Translations under genes and position numbers: made by a program
Shown: piece after piece, positions 32,357-43,182 of the stretch
Layout: each line of letters begins with the position of its first letter
How positions within the stretch are numbered: the stretch's first letter is position 1
Assembly: GCF_901709675.1 (NCBI RefSeq)
Contig: NC_051089.1
Coordinates: forward strand, 17,604,008-17,668,007
Direction: 5' to 3'
Origin: Syngnathus acus
Taxonomy: Eukaryota > Chordata > Actinopteri > Syngnathiformes > Syngnathidae
DNA length: 64,000 bases
Notes under the pieces: generated by a model
The model's input: the letters and a program-made list of their open reading frames with translations, nothing else
Told to the model about the DNA's origin: nothing
Database searches by the model: none

Positions 32357-33841
32357 CTTACTTAAAAGTTAGTTCTTCAAAATTAACTATTGTTAAATTG
32401 GTAAAGGGGAATTTGTTGGTTGAACCAGTAAACCGCCATTCCTGTTCCAAATTTCGCCAGAAGATGGTGCCAAAGTCAGATTGACCTAACGTAGTAAATT
32501 AATAGTTTAAAAAGTCATCAATTAGATGAAGACTTGTTCTGAAGCACAGCAACACACAATTTTATTATTTTGTTTTGCTATAATATACTTTGAAACTGCT
32601 TGAATATTTTAATTTGCTAACTAGGGAAGCCCATGCTCATCGTTAGCTAATGAGAATGAGACATGTTAATCACAGTTAGAGTAAGCTGCAATATACTTTA
32701 TTTCATTCTGTTTTGCAATACTGTATAGTTAGTAGCAACTTGAGCAGCATCATAGCACTGATGTTTCATTTACACAAGAATGTATTAAGAGTTGAGTAAG
32801 GACAAGGGGCTGACAGTGATACCATGGGTGGAAGACTGCAATCCCACGCCTGAGCTTGCCCTAGAGGTCACCAGCTTGTCAAAATACGTTTTGAAGATGC
32901 TTGAGTGTTTTAACCTGCTAACTAAGACAATCCACGATCATAGTTATGATTGTGTTAAATTGACTATTGTGAAATATGTGTTATTATTGTCACGATGTTT
33001 GATCAGTATCAAACATCTATGTAATATTGATGTTCCATTTACACATGAATGTATAAATGTGAGCGAAGACGAGGAGGCGGAAACGGTTAATGGTGATACT
33101 AAGTGGTGGAAGACTGAGATCCCACATATGAGCGTGACCTCGGTCACGTTCATCCAGCTGAAGCCTAAACAAAATGCTGTTAGACGGAACACAAGTCAGA
33201 GTAAAAACATTTGCAAATGTCACGTTGATGGACAGTGGACAAGATTTGGGAGTGGGAAACAGGATGAAGCATCCCTGAGAAAATTGTTACTTCCGTGAGA
33301 ACATGGTCACCTCATCTGGTTGAAATCGGCCGAGATGCAGGTGCAGTCTATTCTGGAAGCATTTGGGTCATCTGAGGCCAATGTATGACGTCATGGAAAA
33401 AACTGGTACATGACCAAGCAGGCAGAGTACCCACGAACTGGACTGGTATAAAAGGTTTGTTCGGACAAAGAGCATCACTCTCTCTCAACCGTGGGCTCTC
33501 CCCGTCAGGGGTATGCCCCTGCGGCTATTGCCGTGGGTCGAGAACGCCGATTAGACAATGATAGATTTCATTCTTTCTGAGATTAACCCAAGGTCCGTTA
33601 AGATGAATTTATACTATCTTCAAATTGGACTTAGTCGAATTTTAAGCTCAAAGACAGGCTAGGAGATGCAGACCTCGGTGCAGGAGAGAGGAGCCATTTT
33701 TAGGGCGTCGTCATCTCCATTCTTTAGGCCAGCCTGTTCTTTTAAACAGAATTCGGATTTTGGAACAAGGAGAACTGATCATTCGACTTTTCCACCAAAC
33801 AGCATTTTAGACCTCTAGCTTCTTACCCTTTTTTACTATAC
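32357..33841 (+). mobile_element. Long LTR B, 5' part (interrupted by LINE)
   Basis: Homologous to LTR A from about 32443 (TTCCAAATTTCGCCAG...) on. It has its own TATA box (GGTATAAAAGG near 33447). It contains an internal duplication absent from A: about 32575-32860 and 32885-33170 are diverged copies with TTGAAACTGCTTGA / TTGAAGATGCTTGA and CATTTACACAAGAATGTAT / CATTTACACATGAATGTAT. The LTR is cut at 33841 by a LINE and continues at 37187-37889. The left end is approximate. Confidence 0.65.
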
Positions 33842-36800
33842 CATGACGTCATATGATGGCGCCGCGGATGGCAGCCACGGTGAGTCGCTCTCTGTTTCTT
33901 TGTCTTATTTTGTGTGTTTTCTGTGTCCTCTGCTGTCCATCCCGGATCACTTTTACCAGAGAAGCGCTGTTAAACATCGGACAGTCTTCTTCTGGTATTT
34001 TCTCTCCTGTACTCTCCGATTCAGACTGTTTGTCGGAGATTCTAGTCGGAGCGGCGGTGCTATACAAGCTAGCGCGACGACGGCGGCGCGGAAAACGAGC
34101 CGGAGCACTCGTAAGACTGAGGCAGACAGGGTTCCGTTCTGCCCTACCGTCAATTCATCTGGCGAATGTCCGCTCCCTGGCGAACAAGATGGACGAACTG
34201 CTGCTCCTCACTTCAAGGAACACGGACTTCAGCAGATCCGCCGCGCTGTGCTTTGTGGAAACGTGGCTCAGTGAACGAACCCCCCACCACGCCGTGGAGC
34301 TAGCGGGGTTCCGGCTAACTCGTGCAGATCGCAGCGCGGAGCTCTCTGGAAAATCAAAGGGAGGTGGTCTCTGTTTCTACATTAATGAACGTTGGTGTAC
34401 TGATGTCACGGTGTTGAAAGAGTTTTGCAACCCTCTCCTAGAAACACTTTTCATAAAGTGCCGGCCGTTCTATTCACCACGGGAGTTCTCCTCGACCGTC
34501 ATGGCGGCTGTTTACATTCCACCACATGCACGTGCGAGTGAAGCCACGCAGATGCTGGCCGACCAGGTAACAGACATGGAGAAACTTCTACCAAATTCAC
34601 TAATCATTGTTCTGGGTGATCTTAACAGGGCGAACCTCGCACACGAACTCCCCAGATACAGACAGCACGTAACGTGTCCCACCAGAGGGGCACAGACTCT
34701 GGACCACTGCAGATCAAGGATGCATACCACTCTGCGGCTTGTGCAGCTTTAGGACTCTCGGACCACTGTCTTGTTCATCTGATCCCAGCCTACAGGCAGA
34801 AACTAAAAACTTCTAAGCCTGTGGTGAGGACTGTGAGGAAGTGGACAGTGGAGTCAAGGCAGGACCTCCAAGCCTGCTTTGACTGCACCGACTGGGGAGT
34901 TTTCGAAGCTGCAACTTCAGACTTGCATGAACTCACTGACACTGTCACATCATACATCAGTTTTTGTGAGGATCTGTGTGTGCAGACTAAGACCTTCTGC
35001 ACGTACAACAACGACAAACCTTGGTTTACACCGAACCTCAGGAGGCTGCGCAAAGTCAAGGAGGAGGCCTACAGGAGCGGCGACCGCGACCTGTTCAAGC
35101 AGACCAGAAACACACTGAACCGAGAGGTCAGGAAAGCCAGGAGGTGTTACGGGGAGAAACTGAAGAGACACCTCTCTGCCAATCCTGATCCCTCAACAGT
35201 GTGGAAAGGTCTGCAGAGCATCACGGGCTACAAGAAACGAACCCCCCGTCCTGTGGAGAGCCCAAGGCTTGCTAACCAGCTAAACAGGTTCTACTGCAGG
35301 TTTGATCGGTCCACCCACACAACGGGACTTCCTGCAGCACAATCTACATACTCGCCTCTCCCCACAACTGCTCTGTCCACACCTCTATCATCGTTGTCAC
35401 CCACTCTCTCTCTTGCAGAGGCCGCGCCCGCACTCCAGATCCGCAAGGAGGAAGTGCGCCAGATGTTCCGGAGACAAAAGACCAGGAAGGCACCGGGCCC
35501 AGACGGCGTGTCACCTTCCTGCTTGAAAGTCTGCGCTGAGCAGCTGGCGCCCACCTTTGCACGGATCTTCAACCGTTCTCTGGAGCTGTGTGAGGTGCCC
35601 TCATGCTTCAAGAGCTCCACCATCGTTCCAGTGGCCAAGAAGCCCGCCATCACAGGTTTGAATGACTATAGACCCGTCGCACTGACATCTGTGGTCATGA
35701 AATCTTTCGAGAGGTTAGTGCTGAACCACCTGAAGGAGGTCACGGGCCCCCTGCTTGACCCCCTCCAGTTTGCCTACCGGGCAAACAGGTCAGTGGATGA
35801 TGCGGTCAACATGGGACTACATCCTGCACCACCTGGACACCCCAGGAACGTACGCCAGGATCCTGTTCGTGGACTTCAGCTCGGCGTTCAACACCATCGC
35901 TCCTGACATCCTCCAACAGAAGCTCATCCAGCTTGCGGTGCCTGCCTCCACCTGTCAGTGGATCACCAGCTTCCTGACCAACAGGAGACAGCGTGTGAGG
36001 CTGGGGGGCATCACATCTGACACCCGGACCACCAATACTGGAGCCCCTCAGCGGTGCGTCCTCTCCCCACTGCTCTTCTCTCTCTACACCAATGATTTCT
36101 CCTCAGGTGACTCTCCTGTGAAGCTCCTGAAGTATGCAGACGACACCACTCTCATCGGACTGATCCAGGACGGTGATGAGACTGCGTACAGACAGGAGGT
36201 AGAGCGGCTGGTCCACTGGTGCAGCCAAAACCACCTGGAGCTGAACTCGCTCAAGACCGTGGAGATGACAGTGGATTTCAGGCGAGACCCTTCACCACTT
36301 TTACCCCTCACTATCCGCAGTAATACTATTCTCTCCACAGACACCTTCAAGTTCCTGGGAACCACAATCTCTCGGGACCTGAAATGGACCAGCCACATAG
36401 ACTCTGTCCGGAAGAAGGCCCAGCAGAGGCTGTACTTCCTGAGACAGCTCAAGAAGTTCAACCTGCCGCGAGAGCTTCTGAAGACCTTCTACACTGCCAT
36501 CATCCAGTCTGTCCTCTGCACCTCCATCACTGTCTGGTTTGGATCGGCCTCCAAACAAGACAAGCACTGACTGCAACGGACAATCAGGACTGCTGAAAAA
36601 ATCATTGGAATCAACCTCCCATCTATCCAAGACTTGTACCTGTCCAGGACCAGGAAACGTGCAAGGAACATCTCTACAGACCCTTCTCACCCAGGTTGCA
36701 GTCTGTTTGAACTACTCCCCTCCGGACGGCGTTATAGAGCTCGGTACGCCAAAACCAGCAGACACAGAGACAGCTTCTTCCCCCAGGCTGTTGCTCTGAT

Positions 36801-37186
36801 GAACTCACACCACTCTTAGAGTCTCAGAGTCATTACTGTGCAATAACATCCTGCTCTCCACACCTTTTTTGAATTTGTCTACACTGTTTGTACTATGTGT
36901 CCTCTCTGCATCCATTGCAGCCTGGTCATCCTGGATAAGGGACCTTCCCATCTGTGGTCTCTTCTCAAGGTTTCTCATTTCCCCTAGGTGGAGTTTTGAG
37001 TTTTTCCTTGCCCTTTTGGGAGTTTAAGATCAGGGGATGTTTGAGAATATTTGCCATTTTTCACATGTCCTGAGTGTTGTTAGTCACCTAAATGTTGAAC
37101 AGAGGGTGTGATTTACCGAAGTCAAATTCCTTGTTTGGCACGCTCAAACATGGCGAATAAAAACTCTTGAATCTTGAATCTTGAAT
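33842..37186 (+). mobile_element. LINE copy 2, near full length, Rex1/Babar-like
   Basis: A 3.3-kb element inserted in LTR B, which flanks it on both sides. It starts with a few bases of 5' UTR including TGACGTCA (33843-33850). It ends with a 3' UTR and the short tail repeat (TCTTGAA)n at 37166-37185. ORF parts are given separately. The 3' UTR block GGTTTCTCATTTCCCCTAG to AATAAAAACTCTTGAATC is shared with copies at 19.96, 48.3 and 59.8 kb. Confidence 0.88.
33853..36570 (+). pseudogene. LINE ORF2: endonuclease and reverse transcriptase, frameshifted
   Basis: The N-terminal part (33853-34752) starts MMAPRMAATVSRSLF with a hydrophobic stretch, then an APE-type endonuclease: IHLANVRSLANKMDELL, ALCFVETWLSE, VYIPPHA and LIIVLGDLNRA. 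A small deletion near 34705 shifts the frame; [20 protein letters not shown] follows. RT (34750-36570) has APGPDGVSPS, FVDFSSAFNTI, NTGAPQRCVLSPLL and an intact KYADDTTLIG (about 36130-36160). A second frameshift lies near 35818 (base loss at GGGACTACATCC), and an R-to-stop change (TGA at 36568) ends the frame early; the remaining thumb continues to about 36820. QRC in place of QGC in the RT motif is also a change. Recently degraded. Confidence 0.88.
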
Positions 37187-37889
37187 ATGTTTGAGTTTTC
37201 AATCGAGAGAACTTCGAGACTGAATAATTGTTGCTCTATTGAGAATGGTGAGTGGAAGTTATTGTTAGTTGTTCGAACAATTGAAACTTATAATTCTCTT
37301 TCTTGCTTATTCATTAAATTTCTACTATATAATCATTTAATTTCAATTAATGATTATTTTGATCTTTTATGCTTTAAATCTATTTTGTTTCTCTATCATA
37401 GTCATACTTTATACCGTTCAGTTCTTTTTTAAATGAAGACAGCTTTAATCCTTGACATCAGGGAGTGTCAGAATCTGGTTCGAAACCGTTAATTTAAGCT
37501 CAGCTAGTGAAAATAAACGAGTTCCCGCGGTCTTAACAAAGACAGCTAAACTATTCTGAACGGATAACAAAAGCAACAATCTTAATAGGAAAGGAGAGAC
37601 GCTGAAACAGCCGCGATCGAGGAGATCCTGGGTCTCGACAAAGTAGTTACTCAACCCTCGGGTTTCTTTGATTTCAGCGGGACTGGCGTCTGGAAATGAC
37701 GGAATTAATCTAACAATAATTTAGTTACCTGAACAGCGGTTAGACTCGGAACGAATCTTCTTTCCGTACCGGCTTAAATCAATTCTCGTCTCCCCTACAG
37801 ACTGCGTTACTGCAGAGGGGCTAAAGTACGGAATTTTACCCTTTAAACGGAGAGCCGGTCACTTACATCAGATAAGTGCACGATTGACA
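37187..37889 (+). mobile_element. Long LTR B, 3' part
   Basis: Continuation of LTR B after the LINE: GAGAATGGTGAGTGGAAG matches the A copy at 29885. It runs through CGGTTAGACTCGG to TAAGTGCACGATTGACA. It ends where BEL/Pao gag-like coding starts. Confidence 0.7.
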
Positions 37890-38082
37890 ATGGACACAGC
37901 TCCCCGATGGCTGACCGAGCAAGGTTCATCGCAAGAAACCAGATTCTCTCCACAGGACTGACAAAGTTCGATGACAAGGCAGAGAACTACTGGGCATGGA
38001 AAGCCTAATTCTGCAATGCCATAGACAATATAGGCCTGTCAGTAGCAGAGGAGACAGACCTCCTGATCAAACGGCTGCATCA
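37890..38082 (+). pseudogene. BEL/Pao gag fragment, plus strand
   Basis: The plus-strand reading starts MADRARFIARNQILSTGLTK, then FDDKAENYWAWKA with a stop, then NIGLSVAEETDLLIKRLH. This is the same gag region as 4250-4390 on the minus strand. It starts in the middle of gag directly after LTR B, so the LTR is not simply its own 5' LTR unless much was lost. It stops at 38082 against oppositely oriented pol. Confidence 0.75.
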
Positions 38083-39336
38083 GTGAAGTGAAGCGCTGCT
38101 GCATGAACATGGAGTCTCGGATGCAACGCAGCACCCTGATGAGTCGTTCCCAAGCCCCTCCTATGTGGGAGGCATGCGGGGGGTTGAAGAACTAGGTACA
38201 TTGCTGGTCTTGTAGGTAACGCCTCACATCTGTGTCATCTTCCAGATTCAGTTCTTTAGAAGCGCCAGTAAAGTTAGTGCCTCTGTCAGACTGTGCTGCG
38301 GGGCCTCTGATGGAGAAAAATCTCTGCAGCGCATAAATGAAAATAGATGTCAGAGTCTCCATCACTTCAATGTGCACAGCGCGCACACAGACAGGTGAAC
38401 ATTACTGCCCACCTTTTGCTGTTTGCTTGTGCACCTCTCGTCCAACGGCTAATGACCTCCCACGGGCCAAACACGCCCTGTAGTGGGTCTGCAGGCATAT
38501 CTGCCATCAGCTGATGTTCTATTTTGCTGCGCAGTCTCCTGGAGGTGACCCACCGGAACAGTGTGCCTCTGATGCACCTCTTTCCACCCACCAGCCACAG
38601 TCCAGCGTCCCTGATGGCTCCCTCTGTGTGCCTGCCCTGATGTTGTACCTGCTCATGGTGGTGGCGCACAAGGAAAGTCGTTAGGTGGTGCTGGGCTGGG
38701 ATAATGAGGGGATTGGTGCGGTTTATCTCAAGGCCGGACGGTGTGATGCGTCTGCCCACTCTGAGAAGTCCACAGCTGTTGATCACTGGACGCAGCTTTG
38801 CAATGTTGCTCTTTGTAGGAATGTCTGTCTCACTCTGAATGTTGACCTCAAGAGTATATCGTTCTTCTTGCATGTTTTTGTTCAGCAATTTCTTTGCTCT
38901 TTCTAGGTTTTCTTATATGATTGCTTCCTTACAGTTATGCCACCTTCTGTATGTGCTGTTTTTGTCTGTTTGCCTGAAACACTGTGCCATGTGAATCAGG
39001 ACTGCCACCGCTCTAAGCACAGAAGTCCACTTTGAGAAACGCTCGAAGCGCCGTGTTCCTAAGCTGGACTGTGTGGTTTCAGTGACTAACACTGTGACCT
39101 CAGGTCTGAGTTCAGAGTCTGACTCTGGATCAACTAGGTCATACTGTGACTGGTGATCAGCTGGAGCCTTACCAGACAGGAAGGCAGGTCCAGTCAGCCA
39201 GTTGGTGTCTCTCAGTGATGCAGCAGCGACGGATCTGGAGCCGTGGTCTGCTGGGTTGAACTTTGAGGGGAGGTACTTCCACTGTTGGGGTGAAGTTGCA
39301 TGTCTTATGCGTTGCATTCTATTGCTTACATCAGGG
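38083..39336 (-). pseudogene. BEL/Pao integrase region, minus strand
   Basis: In coding order from 39344: QRIRHATSPQQWKYLPSKFN (RNase H end), a linker, an integrase H2C2-like zinc part with HHEQVQHQGRHTEGAIRDAG, then the catalytic core: [28 protein letters not shown] and NPPHASHIGGAWERLI, the last down to about 38100. A stop after QQCT, an in-frame loss around CARCAH and a deletion in the core break the gene. The core Asp (SDRGT) and Glu (GGAWERL) positions are still readable. The N-terminal half of pol is at 41926-42975, beyond an inserted hAT element. Confidence 0.85.
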
Positions 39337-39749
39337 GTGTCCAAACGTTTTGCAAGGAGGGCCAGATTTGATAAAGTGAAGGGGCCCGGGGGCCAATAGT
39401 TTTTTTGGACATTTTCTAACTACAAAAATTCCATGCAAATACACATTGTTATAAAACAAATTTCATTGTCCCAATTGTCTTTATTTTTTAAATGACAAAA
39501 TAACCAAAATATAAGCCACTCAGGCAGATGTGAACAACTCTAAAAACACAAATTCTGCCTTTCATTCATATCTGAAGTCAGATAATATTGAACAAACAGT
39601 ATGAAATACCTTAAAATTACATGAGTTTAAAATTATTTTTGCCTCATGAACATTTTATACAGGAGTTATAAGTAATGCACAGTTGTCTGTTATTATTAAA
39701 ACAAGTGAATTTTGCTCTTGTCATTTACAATATCTTTCAGAAAGTAATA

Positions 39750-41212
39750 CTGTATTTTTCGGACTATAAGTCGCATTTTTTTTCATAGTTTGGGTGGGGG
39801 GACGACTTATACTGAGGAGCGACTTTTGTGAATTTTTTCACAAATTTTCCAAATTCAAAAAAAAAAAAAGTGAAACCGCGATAAACGAACCGCGATGTAG
39901 CAAGGGATTACTCTAATTTGAATTTCAAGTGACGTCAGCAGCGCGGCGCGGCGGTTGTTTACATAAAGGACAAAGATTCGATCACGGGATGACGAAGATG
40001 ACGAAGGGCCCCACGTACTACCGGCATCATTAACGGCTTTGTTTGTCAGTGACACGGAGGACGAAGAATTTGAAGGATTTAATGATTTGGAGTGACACAG
40101 GAGGTTTGAAAAACGATTATGGCTTTTGCGCACGCCCGGTTCTACTCTACGGCGCTCTCTTTCACCTTCGTGGATGGAAGTCGGGGGCCGGCGCTCGGCC
40201 GGGTGGCTGTCCGGGGATGCTGGATGGGGCTCGGACATGGCTTTTACGCACGCCCGGTCCTACTCTACGGAGCTCTCTTTCACCTCCGTGGATGGAAGTC
40301 GGGGGCCGGCGTGCGGCCGGGTGGCTGGCCGGGGACGGTGGATGGGGCTCGGACATGGCTTTTACGCACGCCCGGTCCTATTCTATGGAGCTCTCTTCCA
40401 CCTCTGTGGCTGGAAGTTCCACCTCTTGGGATGGAAGTCAACGCCGGTGCTTGAGGCCGTGTGGCGGTGAACTATTTATGTTATAGTTATTTGATATATT
40501 TTATTTCGTGAAGCAACTTGTATATATTTTTATCGTTATAGTTCAGTAGTTGTTGGCTCGTTGAACTCTTGTTTTTTTAAATAAAGAGCCGTTTACCAAA
40601 CCCACGTCTTTCCTTGTACTTTAACGCTATAATATAGTTATATACTAGATCTGTGAAATAACGACGAGGCTGACGTCAGGGCGAACGCGCGGCGTTGTTG
40701 ACAAAGGACGAGGAATTTGATCGATGGATTTAATGATTTGGAGTGACACAGATGGTTTGATAATATTATTGCTTATATAATAGTTATTTGATATATAATT
40801 TATATATCGTTATGTGGGCCTGTGGAATATTTTGAAGTGCATGCGCTGTCAGCTTGCGCGCACCCGGCCGGCATTGTTGACATAAAGGACGATCGATGGA
40901 TTTAATGAATTGGAGTGACACAGATGGTTTTATAAACGTGTTATTTATATAATAGTTATTTGAATAACTCTGAATGTTACGTCAGGCCCGTTCTCAGCTC
41001 TTCGTTTGTGTTTATGTCACATTAGCATACCTATCGTTTAGCCTGTTGTTGCTCGTTCATGTCTGTTCTTGGTGTTGGATTTTGTCAAATAAATTTCCCC
41101 CAAACTGTGACTTATACTCCGGAGCGACTTATATGTTTTTTTTCATGTTATTGTGCATTTTATGGCTAATGCGACCTATATTCCGGAGTGACTTTTAGTC
41201 TGAAAAATACGG
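39750..41212 (+). mobile_element. TA-flanked MITE (ACTATAAGTCG family), copy with 118-bp repeats
   Basis: Ends TGTATTTTTCGGACTATAAG and GTCTGAAAAATACGG are inverted, with TA at both sides. It contains a GC-rich tandem block at 40121-40450 with a 118-bp period (GGCTTTTRCGCACGCCCGGT at 40121, 40239 and 40357), and a TTTAATGATTTGGAGTGACACAG motif repeated about every 200 bases further on. Confidence 0.85.
40121..40455 (+). repeat. 118-bp minisatellite, ~2.8 units
   Basis: Units include GCTCTCTTTCACCTCCGTGG and GGTGGATGGGGCTCGGACAT. Open frames across it (in three frames) are a by-product of the repeat, not a gene. Confidence 0.9.
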
Positions 41213-41787
41213 TAGTTTGTGTCACGTCTACAGGTTCATAACATCAACAGTATTAACATGGCCACTTCGTAATATTTACTTTTGATTTAATTTTGACTCA
41301 GCCCTGTGTGAAGAATCGCTGTTGTGATGCCAGTTCAGCTTGGAGCAGCTTCACTTCATCAGCGCGGTCACTCCCTGTTAGCTTGTCGTATGTGTTAGCA
41401 TGTTTAGTTTGATAGTGTCTCTTTAGGTTGAAATCCTTAAACAAGGCAACCGACTCTTTAGAAATTAGACAAACACAATTGCCTTGATTTTCAGTGAAGA
41501 AGTATTGTAATTCCCATTTCTCTTGAAAGCAACGGTCCTCAATGTCAACCTTTCTTGTTTTCTTTGCAGTCACCATCGCAGAAATGAGCGGAGAGGGGTG
41601 GTGCTTCCACCTTTTGGCAATAGGAGGAATTATAGATTCAAGTTTCATGATTTTTTTTATTCAGTTTGACAGTGCAGGCGGGCCATAAATAATACATTAT
41701 AAGACCGAAGCTGCGGGCCGTATGAAATCTGACAGAGGGCCGGATTTGGCCCGCGGGCCGGACTTTTGACATGCCTGTCCTAGGTGC

Positions 41788-41925
41788 TGTTACACGCCTG
41801 CTCACCAGGTAATCAAGTCAATCACCCACACCTGCCAGCTGCTCGTTAGGCGTCCTATTTAAACCCTGCGATCCCATCTCTTCCCTCTCAGTCTGTATAT
41901 TTTCTCTGTTCATTGTTGATGTAAC
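41788..41925 (+). mobile_element. Truncated LTR, same family as solo LTR at 58.7 kb
   Basis: GGTGC then TGTTACACGCCTGCTCACCA and CCTATTTAAACCCTGCG match 58694 onward, placed in the same position after the hAT end. It is cut after about 135 bases. Confidence 0.8.
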
Positions 41926-42975
41926 CTAACACAACTTTGCTGTCTGAATAGAAAGTGATACCATGCTACTCACTACAGTCTCAGCTATCTCCACAGCAAG
42001 GATGGCTGCACAGAGTTCGAGTCTGGGGATTGTAGTATCTTTCAAAGGTGTCAGCTTTGCTTTCCCAAACACAAATCCAATTTCAGAGTGTCCATCTTCG
42101 TCGGTCACCTTCAGGTAGGCAACCGCTGCAATTGCTTTGGTTGACGCATCCGCGAACACACACAACTCTCTCGATCTTGCTGCAGAGGTGGGGAGAGATG
42201 TGTAGCAGCAGGGAATCTGTATGTCTTGAAGGCATTGTATGGAGGACTTCCATCTCTCCCACTTTGCTTAGGGGTGTTCAGGTAATGGTGAGTCCCACAC
42301 ACCATGTCCATGGTTAGCTCTCTCAGCAATGATCTCCCTTGTATGGTGACTGATGAGAGAAAGCCAAGTGGGTCAAAGATACCTTTTATGGTTGAGAGCA
42401 CGCCTCTGCATGTGTAGGGCTTGTCGACACTCTGCACTTTAAAGGTGAATGTGTCTGTGACTATGTTCCAGCTGATTCCCAGGCTACGCTGTATGGGAAT
42501 GTCATCAGTGGTAAAGTCCAGGTCTTTGATGCTGCTTGCACGGTCCTCAGGGGGGAATTTAGCCATGACAGCTGCACTGTTTACTGTAATCTTGTGCAGC
42601 CAGAGATGGTTGTAGGAGAGAATCTTCCGTGCCCGCTTCACCACACTGATGGCCTCTGACTCTGTTGCAAATGACTTAAGGGCATCGTCCACATAAAAGT
42701 CTCTGTCAATGAATGCTCTAACATCAGAGCCGAATTCAGATTCTGCTTCTCTTGACGCTCTCCTGAGGCAGTAGATCGCTACGGCGGGAGATGGTGTGTT
42801 GCCAAACACGTGCACACGCATCCTGTAGTCGATGATATCTACTGTTGTTGCGGAACCATAGAGACCTCAGGTAGTCTCTGTGCTCCTCCTGGACTACAAA
42901 GCAGTAGAATGTGTTGAATGTCGGCAGTCACAGCAATTTTCTCTTTTCTGAACCTGATGAGGACACCTAAAATCA
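41926..42975 (-). pseudogene. BEL/Pao reverse transcriptase - RNase H, minus strand
   Basis: Coding order from 42960: a broken RT N-terminus, then MRVHVFGNTPSPAVAIYCLR at 42821, the catalytic DRDFYVDDALKSF (YVDD box, about 42700), a connection region (FTTDDIPIQRSLGISWN, GIFDPLGFLSS), and RNase H start VFADASTKAIAAVAYLK with PRLELCAA near 42000. A frameshift near 42290 separates the two open stretches. It belongs with 38083-39336 as one pol gene interrupted by a hAT. Confidence 0.85.
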
Positions 42976-43180
42976 GGGCCTTTTAGCAGGACATTGTTCA
43001 GTTAAGGACTCCATAAAGGATGATGCTGATCTTGTGCCCATTTTAAACAAATGTGGCGCTATTGTCCGGTTCTTCCGTCACAGTCCAAAAGCAAGAGACA
43101 GACTGAAAGATGGACAAAATCTGTGGTTGGTTTTATTTAGATTAAACTATCGTTTTGGTTAATTTTAACATCAAAAGGTG
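42976..43180 (+). pseudogene. hAT fragment (ADLVPILNKCGAIVRFFRHS)
   Basis: A short plus-strand reading of about 40 codons resembles the segment before the catalytic loop of ZBED-like hAT proteins (LNKCGAIVRFFRHSPKARDR). Nothing else of the element is left. Confidence 0.5.
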
Positions 43181-43182
43181 TA

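Larger units (their letters stand above)
39333..41778 (-). mobile_element. hAT element (GTF2IRD2-type) inserted in BEL pol
   Basis: It starts CAGGGGTGTCCAAACGTTTT and ends CCGCGGGCCGGACTTTTGACATGCCTG, imperfectly inverted hAT ends. BEL RNase H reading is interrupted here and continues at 41926. The transposase N-terminus is minus-strand at 41298-41648: KKTRKVDIEDRCFQEKW, then CVCLISKESVALFKDFNLKR and HYQTKHA, a BED-type finger. The rest of the transposase is missing. A TA-flanked MITE lies inside at 39750-41212. No clear 8-bp flank duplication was seen. A paralogue occupies 55644-58690. Confidence 0.8.

Noticed and set aside
33843-34274. Separate 143-codon ORF1 at the LINE start
   Set aside because: It overlaps the endonuclease frame that starts ten bases later and has no zinc-knuckle or coiled-coil signal of an ORF1.
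40119-40470. Three overlapping frames of 111-147 codons
   Set aside because: They are products of the 118-bp minisatellite in a MITE; the same applies to frames at 43360-43911 and 57841-58337.
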